From Bartonella sp. B1099 (GTDB taxonomy: Bacteria > Pseudomonadota > Alphaproteobacteria > Rhizobiales > Rhizobiaceae): DNA of 64,000 nt. The translations under genes were made by a program, and so were the position numbers. The stretch is taken from positions 838,001 through 902,000 of the forward strand of contig NZ_CALYLN010000001.1 of assembly GCF_944801835.1 (NCBI RefSeq), written 5' to 3'. Below the pieces are notes generated by a model. The model had not been told where the DNA came from, did no database searches, and was given only the letters and a program-made list of their open reading frames with translations. The first letter of the stretch is position 1. Each line of letters starts with the position of its first letter. Positions 20,574 to 29,200 of the stretch are shown piece by piece.

Positions 20574-21785
20574 ATGTTCATCGTAAATTTGAAAGAACGC
20601 GCTGCTCTATTCGAGAATAGAACTTTCCTCTATTTTACCTTGAGTGGTTTGTTTGCGACATTTGGAAATGGGCTCAATTATATTGCATTATCATGGCTTG
20701 CCTACCATCAGACGAATTCAATTCGTGGTGTAGCGTTGATGATGCTTTTTCTTTGGGCACCTAGCATTATTTTTGCACCTATTTTTGGCATATTGGCGGA
20801 TAAATATAATCGTAAAGCACAGATTATCATTTCAAACTTAGCGCGAGGTTTTATAATTGTGGGTTGGGTAATGCTTTGGCAGTTTGGCATAGCAATCGAT
20901 TTGATGATCTTATCTGCTTTGTTGGGTATTTTTATTTCTTTTTATATGCCATCAGTTGTTCCTTTAATCCAAAGTATTGTTCCCCAAAAACAGCTCGTCA
21001 ATGCAAATGCGACCATTGATATGGTCTATGAACTTGGCACTATTATAGGTATGGGATTGAGTGGATTTATACTCGCCTATGCAGGAACAAAAGGAACACT
21101 TCTGATAGGCGGTGTATTTTTTATTATTGCTGGTTTGTTTAATTTTGCAATGAAGGTACCTAAAAACCGTAGATCTAAAAATCAAAGTAAGCAAAACTGG
21201 TGGGAAAATTATACAGCATCCCTTCATTATTTTAAGCAGAATCCGGTTCTTTTTATGCCTTATATAAGCCAGATAATTATTATGACGCTTTTAATGACCA
21301 TCCCTGTTATTCTGGTTCCTTATACACAAGAGGTTTTAAGCAGGGATAGTGGAACCTTTGCAATATTTGAGGTGCTTTATTCTATGGGCGTATTGACAGG
21401 AGCGCTTCTTTCGCCACTTCTTTGCAAAATTTTATCCATAAGGAAAACCTTGGCATTTTTATTAGCTGTTATGGCTATTGGACTTGCTATTTTGTCTGTT
21501 AATACACACATTTTTGTTGTTTTTCCTATTTACTTTATGATTGGATTTGGACTTTCGAGTTGGGCTCTTTCAATTTCTTTATCGCAACTCTCTTGTGATC
21601 CTGAATACCAAGGAAGATTGCAGGCGAGTTTTAATGGTCTCTCTGGATGCTTTATCCTCGGAGTCTATCTCATTATGGCAAGTGATAGCAGTAGCATATC
21701 ACCACAATCGATATATTTTCTTCAAAGCATTGTTGCGCTTGTGGGAATATTCATCGTGCTGTTTTATAAACATGAAAAACGATAA
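20574..21785 (+). CDS. MFS exporter of the EntS/MFS_3 type
   Basis: A 403-residue inner-membrane transporter with about 12 predicted helices. After the cytoplasmic start (NLKERAALFENRTF) the first helix begins near residue 18. The signature loop between helices 2 and 3, GILADKYNRKAQIIISNL, is at about residues 74-91 and matches the EntS/macrolide-exporter branch of the MFS. GAGGGGATG precedes the ATG as ribosome-binding site. It stands alone; a weak hairpin (AATGAGAG with CTCTCATT, 21839-21873) follows. Export of a drug or siderophore-like compound is likely from the family, but not shown here. Confidence 0.85.
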   Translation: MFIVNLKERAALFENRTFLYFTLSGLFATFGNGLNYIALSWLAYHQTNSIRGVALMMLFLWAPSIIFAPIFGILADKYNRKAQIIISNLARGFIIVGWVMLWQFGIAIDLMILSALLGIFISFYMPSVVPLIQSIVPQKQLVNANATIDMVYELGTIIGMGLSGFILAYAGTKGTLLIGGVFFIIAGLFNFAMKVPKNRRSKNQSKQNWWENYTASLHYFKQNPVLFMPYISQIIIMTLLMTIPVILVPYTQEVLSRDSGTFAIFEVLYSMGVLTGALLSPLLCKILSIRKTLAFLLAVMAIGLAILSVNTHIFVVFPIYFMIGFGLSSWALSISLSQLSCDPEYQGRLQASFNGLSGCFILGVYLIMASDSSSISPQSIYFLQSIVALVGIFIVLFYKHEKR

Positions 21786-21969
21786 ATTACATTGATAACG
21801 TATTGATTTATAATGATAATTTACTGTTTTGCATATTGAATGAGAGTCCCGAATACCGTAAGATTCTCTCATTTCAAATCTGTTTATCTTGAATCAATCA
21901 AAACCACTCATTTGCACACCACAAGCGGGGCTGGCGTGTGGGTAAAATTTATACAAGAAAGGACTAAAA

Positions 21970-23119
21970 ATGGCTCTTATGAACCGTCTTAATGCAAGAT
22001 CTGTCGCAACATTGGGAGCTGGCAAATAGTGTGATGGTGCCGGCTAAAGATGGTGGTGCTCAATGGCTTTATCGTTATACCATTCACGGGCGCCGTCGTG
22101 AAATGGGCTTGGGTGCCTTAAGACATGTCTCTTTAAAAAAAGCCCGTGAATTGGCAAACCAATGGCGTTCTGTTTTACATGATGGGCGTGACCCTATTAA
22201 AGAACGTGAAAAACAAAAGCGTGAAGCAATGCGTAATCTCCATTATTTAAAAGATATCGCTTTGGATACTTTTGAAAGTCGTAAAGCTGAATTAAAAGGG
22301 GATGGGAAAGATGGACATTGGTTTGCACCTTTGCGGCTTTATATTCTCCCTAAATTAGGCTGTCTGCCCGTTTCTGAGATTACACAAACAGAGATACGCA
22401 ATACCCTTGCCCCTATCTGGCATACAAAAGCTGATACAGCGCGTAAAGCACTGAATCGTCTTAATATTTGTCTCAAACATGCGGCTGCCTTAGGATTGAA
22501 TGTTGATTTACAAGCAACAGAAAAAGCACGCGCTCTCTTAGGAAAGCAACTCCATAAAGCACAAAATATACCAGCCATGGATTGGAGAGATATACCGGCT
22601 TTTTATAAAACACTTTGCGAAAAAACAACCCTAACACAACTGGCTTTGCGCTTGCTTATCCTTACAGGGGTTCGTGCCAATTCCTTGCGTCATATTCGTG
22701 AAGATCAAGTTGAGGGTGATATCTGGACTATCCCTGCTGAGAATATGAAAGGTAGACGTGATGCTACAACAGAATTTCGCGTGCCTTTATCATCAGAAGC
22801 ATTAGACATTTTAAAACAAGCGCGTTTGCTTTCTCGCAACGATTTCTTTTTTTCTGCAACCGGTCGTGGTCCTCTTGCTGATAAGTGTATGGCACACTAT
22901 ATGCAACAGATTGGACTTGAAGCACGTCCGCATGGATTTCGCTCTAGTTTACGCGATTGGCTTGCTGAAACAACCGATGCCCCCTATGAAGTCGCTGAAA
23001 CCATTCTAAGTCATACAGTTGGAGGGCAAGTGGAACGTGCTTATCGTCGTACAGATTATTTAGAACAGCGCCGTGTTTATATGGATAAATGGGCGGCTTA
23101 TGTCACAGGTCAATCTTAA
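21970..23119 (+). pseudogene. P4-like tyrosine integrase with disrupted 5' end
   Basis: A site-specific recombinase of the P4/DUF4102 type that would insert and excise the surrounding element. The intact frame from 21992 gives 375 residues with the catalytic set R228, H314-x-x-R317, H341 and Y351 (in ERAYRRTDYLEQR). The usual N-terminus is encoded in another frame from the ATG at 21970 (MALMNRLNARSVATLGAGK), stops at TAG 22027-22029, continues as CDGAG, and meets TAA at 22045. The family-typical KDGGAQWLYRYT then resumes one frame over. So a nonsense change plus a small deletion separate the N-terminal arm-binding part from the catalytic core. The product is probably inactive unless a shortened protein is made. 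Confidence 0.85.
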
Positions 23120-23122
23120 GAT

Positions 23123-23141
23123 ATGGGGTGTAATACCCCAT
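23123..23141 (+). terminator. Short hairpin after the integrase
   Basis: ATGGGGT-GTAAT-ACCCCAT forms a perfect 7-bp stem four bases after the integrase stop codon. There is no T run, so termination is uncertain. Confidence 0.35.
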
Positions 23142-23329
23142 TATCTGTGGATAACTTTAGCTCTCTTTTCTCTCATATCGTCTCAATAAGATTCATAAAT
23201 TATCGCATTAGAAAATATATGATAAAATACTGTTTTCTATAAACTAAATACCTTTCAAATGATGCAAAAATATGGTTAATAAATGCTTATGATTTGTTCT
23301 CATTTTTTAATATTTGAAAGGATTTTAGT

Positions 23330-23530
23330 ATGATAGAAAATGATATTCTTTTAACAGACCGTGAAAGTGCAAAACTGCTTCATATGAGTGTCTCAACTTT
23401 CCGCCGTCATGTGACCAATGGCTCTCTTCCAAAACCTTTAAAATTTGGTTTTTTATCCCGTTGGTTACAATCGGATCTTACCAATGTTATCGAACAAGCA
23501 AAACAGCAACGTCAAAGTGATGCGGCATAA
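23330..23530 (+). CDS. AlpA-like helix-turn-helix regulator/excisionase
   Basis: A 66-residue DNA-binding protein of the AlpA/MerR-like excisionase type found beside P4-family integrases. The helix-turn-helix is DRESAKLLHMSVSTFRRHV at about residues 10-28, followed by the LPKPLKFGFLSRWLQSDL wing usual for AlpA. AAAGGA lies 8-9 bases before the ATG. It probably controls integrase expression or directionality. The next gene starts inside its last codons (ATG at 23520, 11-base overlap). Confidence 0.85.
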   Translation: MIENDILLTDRESAKLLHMSVSTFRRHVTNGSLPKPLKFGFLSRWLQSDLTNVIEQAKQQRQSDAA

Positions 23531-24023
23531 AAAAACCTTGTCACATAAGGATGGACAAGGCTTTTCATTTTCACACGAAGTTAATGAAGTGCAGAGTCCG
23601 TCCTATGATGCAATCATTATAGGATCAAAAAATATGTTTTCTTTTACGAATGTGCAGGGCATTACACGTGCCTTGCATGGGATTTGGCATGGGCGTTATG
23701 GACTTGCCCGTTGTCCAGCCCATGATGATCAATTGCCTAGTTTATCCATTGCCAATGGACATGATGGGCGTCTCTTACTCACTTGTTATGCTGGCTGTTC
23801 TTTTAGAAAGATCATACAAGCGCTTAGAAGAATTGGCTTGCTTGGGAAACAAGCCTTTTTAAAAGCCAATGGCTGCAAAACAGATCAAAAACCAGCAGAT
23901 GATGCGGGTCGTAAAGCAGATTTTACTTTAGCAAAGCGTGCTTATAGCCAAGGCTTTGAGGTCTTTATCATGCAAGCTCCAAAAGGAACCGATTTTAACG
24001 ATTTTCTCTATCATTCAAGGTAA
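23520..24023 (+). CDS. Primase/TOPRIM-like protein, apparently with an internal deletion
   Basis: From ATG 23520 this gives 167 residues. The N-terminal part has the zinc-finger-like CPAHDDQLPSLSIANG segment followed by LLLTCYAGCSFRKIIQAL, as in phage and plasmid primases. The C-terminal part GFEVFIMQAPKGTDFNDFL matches the end of a TOPRIM domain. Between them, around residues 118-140, almost nothing remains of the roughly 100-150 residues that normally carry most of the TOPRIM fold, so the gene looks internally deleted but in frame. It overlaps the AlpA-like gene and is seven bases from the DUF3987 gene, so the three probably form an operon. I chose 23520 because upstream codons in this frame only overlap the AlpA gene. 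Confidence 0.65.
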   Translation: MRHKKTLSHKDGQGFSFSHEVNEVQSPSYDAIIIGSKNMFSFTNVQGITRALHGIWHGRYGLARCPAHDDQLPSLSIANGHDGRLLLTCYAGCSFRKIIQALRRIGLLGKQAFLKANGCKTDQKPADDAGRKADFTLAKRAYSQGFEVFIMQAPKGTDFNDFLYHSR

Positions 24024-24029
24024 AGTAAT

Positions 24030-25607
24030 ATGAAACAAGATAATAAAAATATTTTAGAGAAGAATACCCCCGTCAATGATAACGATAATGCCTCTTTAAA
24101 CGATAATACTTGTTTAAAAGCCATTCCTTATGAACAAGCCTTGCAACAAAATGGTTGGGGGGAATTAAAACCGATTGCTACGGCTCTCTTACCCGTCGAA
24201 CCTTTTAATCCATTACAGCTCCCAATGCCATTCATGGACTATATTTATGACGTTTCAGAGCGTCAACAAGCCCCTCTCGATTTTATGGCTGTCTCTGCTT
24301 TATGTGGTTTGGCTGCTGTGATTGGTAATGGCGTGCGAGTTGCTCCAAAACAATATGATGATTGGACTATTGTTCCTAATCTCTGGGGCGCTCTTATTGG
24401 TCAATCGTCAACATATAAAACACCAGCCATGAAAGCCGCTTTAGCTCCAATCACGTGCCTTCAAAAACAATGGTATAAAGAGTGGTTAAAGCAGAAAGAA
24501 AGACTAGAGAGTTTAGACAAGAGAGAAAAGGAAAGAGAAGCCAATAAAGCGCTTAAAAAAGGAGAGTGTGAAACAGCCCGTGCTCTCTTGTTTGAAACGC
24601 TCTCTAAAGACAGTGCTCATGATGATGATGTCTCGCGTTTTATTGTCAATGATGTGACCGTCGAAAAGCTTGGGGAATTGTTAAAAGAAAACCCCCGTGG
24701 TCTCTTAATGGTCCGTGATGAATTATCTGGGTTTTTAGCCAATTTGGAGAGAAAGGAATATCAAACAGACCGTTCTTTCTATTTAACAGCTTTTAATGGA
24801 GATGATCAATTTACCTATGACCGTATAGAGCGTGGAACCATTTTTATTCCTAATGCAACCCTTTCTGTCATTGGGGGCATTCAACCTTCACGAATTATTC
24901 CACTCATTCAAGCCATGCACCGTGGAATAAACGATGACGGTTTATTACAACGATTTCAAATGCTGGTCTTTCCTGATGAACGAAAAGAGCGTAACTGGGT
25001 TGATAGACCTCCCAATCAAAAGGCATGGGAAAACTATCAAGGGGTCTTTCGTTCTCTTTATGATAAACCTTTAGGATCACCAAAACACCCCATGACTATA
25101 CGCTTTTCTTCTGAAGCTCAAGAGATGTTTCGTGAATGGTGGGAAAATTTTCAAAGAACGATCAAAGGGGGAAAATTCTCTACAAGTTTACAATCATATC
25201 TTTTGAAAATGGATAAAACTATCCCAACCCTTGCGTTGATTTTTGAACTGTGTGAAGGTGGGCGTTTTGAAATTGGACTCTATGCCATCACAACAGCATT
25301 GTGTTGGGAAAAATATCTGATAAGTCACGCAAAACGTCTTTATGCGGCGCATGATACATTAACAGCAGAGCGTGCAAAATTGATTGTCGAACGCTGTGAT
25401 TGTTTACCCGATGTTTTTACGGCAAGGGATATCTATAGACGATGTTGGAGTTCTTTAAAAGATAAAGAAGCTGTGAAGCAAGCTTTAGAGCTTTTATGTC
25501 GTTCTAATCACCTGCGAAAAAAGTTTATAACACATCAGACAAGTGGACACCCTAGCGCCTATTATGAATGGCATCCTTTGGTCAAAAACAACAGCATAAA
25601 ACAATAA
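24030..25607 (+). CDS. DUF3987 protein, mobile-element replication ATPase
   Basis: A 525-residue protein of the DUF3987 family, found next to primase genes in prophages and integrative elements and thought to act in their replication. After a low-complexity Asn/Asp-rich N-terminus (1-30), a core begins near residue 80. A Walker A-like loop GQSSTYKT is at 124-131, and a Walker B-like stretch LLMVRDELSGFL is near 226-237. A charged, helical insert (about 148-195) separates them. The C-terminal third has a winged-helix look. Together with the upstream gene it forms the replication module of the element. Iterons start about 110 bases downstream. Confidence 0.82.
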   Translation: MKQDNKNILEKNTPVNDNDNASLNDNTCLKAIPYEQALQQNGWGELKPIATALLPVEPFNPLQLPMPFMDYIYDVSERQQAPLDFMAVSALCGLAAVIGNGVRVAPKQYDDWTIVPNLWGALIGQSSTYKTPAMKAALAPITCLQKQWYKEWLKQKERLESLDKREKEREANKALKKGECETARALLFETLSKDSAHDDDVSRFIVNDVTVEKLGELLKENPRGLLMVRDELSGFLANLERKEYQTDRSFYLTAFNGDDQFTYDRIERGTIFIPNATLSVIGGIQPSRIIPLIQAMHRGINDDGLLQRFQMLVFPDERKERNWVDRPPNQKAWENYQGVFRSLYDKPLGSPKHPMTIRFSSEAQEMFREWWENFQRTIKGGKFSTSLQSYLLKMDKTIPTLALIFELCEGGRFEIGLYAITTALCWEKYLISHAKRLYAAHDTLTAERAKLIVERCDCLPDVFTARDIYRRCWSSLKDKEAVKQALELLCRSNHLRKKFITHQTSGHPSAYYEWHPLVKNNSIKQ

Positions 25608-26222
25608 CACCTCTTTTGAAGTTTTTAAAACAATCACACAAAACTCTTTTTATAGCATTCTCATTAAGTAATTTTTTTCCAAAAAAAATGATCTGAATGA
25701 CTTTGTAAAAAGAGTTTTGTCAGTGCTGTCAGTCTTGTCAGTTCTTTTTAGCCCCCCCTTTCTATATATTTTTTAATCAAAAATAAAAGTTATTATATTT
25801 CAATAGATTAATGACTTTAAAACACAACTCATATCAATGGTGCAATCTTTAAAAATAACCAATGATGTAAATTGATTAAAACCTGTCAGTTATCTGTCAG
25901 TAAATTGAACTGACACAAATACCCTTTTCAATGATTTATAAAACTTATCAAAATAATCATTATGATATTTTAAGCGCCCATAGTGAATTTGTCTTGAGTA
26001 ACACATCAAATGAATAGCAAATTTCACTATTTTGCTGATCTGATCTTTCTCATAGGCTGTTGATAAGTATCCTTTTAAAAACTCTTTTGAAAAAATTATC
26101 GGCTTTTTAGCAGTTTTTTCCCATTTTTATCGATATTTGTTTTAAACGCATTTAATTGAATTCGTTTTGATTCTTTTGATGGTTATTGATCATCTTATAA
26201 GGCAAGGGATTTTTATTGTAAT
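25608..26222. other. Spacer with left iteron arm
   Basis: About 615 bases between the DUF3987 and restriction-modification genes. It carries the TGTCAGT iteron block at 25718-25915 and otherwise AT-rich sequence with no gene. Confidence 0.6.
25718..25915. repeat. Left iteron block (TGTCAGT), inverted relative to the right block
   Basis: Three TGTCAGT copies lie at 25718, 25727 and 25736, exactly 9 bases apart. After about 140 AT-rich bases come further copies at 25884 and 25895, and an inverted ACTGACA at 25909. The stretch 25763-25804 recurs as a perfect 42-base inverted copy at 31612-31653. The position beside the primase/DUF3987 genes suggests a replication origin or replication-protein binding site; this is inference. 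Confidence 0.65.
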
Positions 26223-29200
26223 ATGCTGCAATCTGTTAAGTCTGATAATAAACACGTCACGCTACGTTCTCTGTTGGAATATTATCGTCAACAAGCAACT
26301 TCAAATGCTAAAAAGGGAAAAATTTTTGAAGATTTTATTAGCAAATATCTTATGCATGACCCTATCCATTATGGACGCTATGAAAAGGTTGAAAGCTATT
26401 TTGAATGGGCTAAAGAGCGTGAGGATTGGAATAAAAATGATATCGGCATTGATCTGGTTGCAAAACTTCGCAATCAAGAAGGCTATGTGGCTATTCAATG
26501 TAAGTTTTATAAAGCAGACCATCAGATCAGTAAAAAGGATATTGATAGCTTTATCGCAGCCTCTGGAAAAGACATCTTTAAATATCGCCTTCTCGTTGAT
26601 AGCACTGAAAGTGAATTAAGTGACAATGTGAATGCCATGATTAAAGGACAAGCGATACCCGTTTATCGCATTGACCTTCGTCATATGGAAAACAGTCGTA
26701 TAGATTGGCAAATATTTGCAACAAAACAAAAAGTTGTTCTGAAAGTTACAAAAGAACCTCGTCCCCATCAGAAAGAAGCCATCAAGAAAGTCTGTGAAGG
26801 TTTAAAAGAAGCAGACCGTGGCAAGCTAATTATGGCATGTGGAACAGGCAAAACGTTCACAAGCCTTAAGATAGCAGAGACCATAGCGGGAAAAGGCAAG
26901 CGTGTGTTGTTTTTGGTGCCTTCTCTTGCTTTAGTCTCACAAACAATCCGTGAATGGACACTGGACACACAAATTCCCTTGCGTTCCTTTGCGGTGTGTT
27001 CGGATACAAAAGTAGGAAAGCGTCGTAAAAACCAAGATGACATGGTTGGCATGGAAACATCAGATCTTGTTCTTCCTGCTACAACAGATGCAAAAGCCCT
27101 TGCCAAAGAAGCTTGTGAAAACTTCGCAGAGGCAATGACGGTCATCTTTTCAACCTATCATTCCATTCAAGTGATTTCCGATGCGCAAAAGGAATATGAT
27201 TTACCCGAATTTGATCTGATTATTTGTGATGAAGCACACCGTACGACTGGTGCTTCATTGGGAACTGATGACAATGAATCTGAATTTGTCAAAGTTCATG
27301 ATAACAGCATTATTCGAGGTAAAAAACGTCTGTACATGACAGCAACGCCTCGTATCTTTAGTGAGACTGCCAAAAGACGGGCTGATGAGATTAATGCCGT
27401 TTTGGCGTCCATGGATGATGAAGCGCTTTTTGGAAAACAACTCCATCATTATACCTTCACTGAAGCTGTCGAGAATGAACTTTTAACCCCTTACAAGATT
27501 GTGGTCTTAGGCATTGATGAAACCTATATCACACCAGCCATACAGAAGATTATTGCCAATGAAGACCGTGAAATTGATTTAGATGATGCGGCAAAAATTA
27601 TTGGCTGTTATAGAGCACTGACTAAAATAGATAAGGAAGCAGCTGTTGATGATGATGATACAGAGCCCATGCATTGTGCCTTAGCTTTTTGCAAAGATAT
27701 CAATACTTCTAAATATGTCACAAAGCTCTTCAATAAAATTATCGAATCTCATATCAATGATTTCCTTAAAGATGTACCCTTTTTGAATTGTGAAGTAAGA
27801 CATATTGACGGAAAGCAAAGCGTCAAAAAACGCAATGAAGAATTGGATTGGCTGAAACAAGATGCTGGTCACAATGTTTGTCGGATCTTAAGCAATGTTC
27901 GGTGTCTTTCAGAAGGGATTGATGTTCCTGCTCTTGATGCCATCATGTTTTTACACCCGCGCAATAGCCAAGTGGATGTGATACAGGCGGTGGGGCGTGT
28001 GATGCGTCGTGCCAAGGGAAAAAAGACAGGCTATATCATTTTACCTGTTATCATTCCCTCGCATTTAGAAGCCAAAAAAGCTTTACGGAATAATAAGAAG
28101 TACCATGTTGTTTGGCAAGTTTTGAATGCTTTACATTCTCATGATGAGAGGCTGGCTCGAACGATTAATCAAATGTCTTTAGGACAAGATAGCAGCCATA
28201 CGATTGAGATTATAGAGATTAAGCGTGACAATGAATTAAAAGAACTCACCACAACAGTTGATGAGGTCCAGATACAATCAAAAGGAGAAAGTTCTGGACA
28301 TGTTATTGGAACAGCAGCAAGCAACTCTCAATCGACTACAGAGCAAGGAGAATTATTCCGCCCTTCTGAATTTGTTGATTTTATCAAGACAATTTTTCTG
28401 GATAGTTTTAAAATCACGGATTATTGGGGCATATGGGCTGGCAATGTTGCTGAGATTGCACAAAACCATATCAATCGTCTTAAAGATATGCTTGTGGACG
28501 AAAAGAGTGAAACTTTTCATGCTTTTGATGCCTTTCATAAGGAACTAAAAAACAACGTAAATAGTGAAATCAAACAAGAAGAAGCTGTTGAGATGTTAGC
28601 CCAACATCTTGTAACGCGTCCCGTGTTTGAAGCTTTGTTTGATGGCAATAAGTTTGTACAGAACAATGCTATCTCTCAAGCCATGGAAAAGATTTTAGCG
28701 AAACTGGATAAAACCAATATTGAGGAAGAAGCAAAAGATCTTGATAAATTCTACAAAAGTATCACGTTCTGTACAGCAGGGATTACCGAACCTCAAGCAA
28801 AACAGAATCTTATTATCAAACTTTACGAAGATTTTTTTGCCAAAGCTTTTAAGAAAACCACGGATAGGCTTGGAATTGTTTATACCCCCGTTGAGGTTGT
28901 TGATTTTATCATTCACTCTGTTGATGATGTCTTGCGCAATGAATTTGGGAAAAGCTTAGGGTCACGTGGTGTTTCTATTCTTGACCCTTTTACGGGTACT
29001 GGTACCTTTATCACACGGTTGTTACAATCCAATCTCATCAAACTAGAGGATCTGGAATATAAGTTCCGTCATGATATTCATGCTAATGAGATTGTTTTAC
29101 TGGCTTATTACATAGCCGCCATTAACATTGAATCGACCTATCATAGTCTTATGAAAGGAGAGTACATTCCTTTTAAGCATATTGGTTTGACCGATACCTT

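Noticed and set aside
23445..23519. Extended N-terminus of the primase-like protein
   Set aside because: These 25 codons overlap the AlpA-like gene in another frame and have no family resemblance. The ATG at 23520 is a better start.
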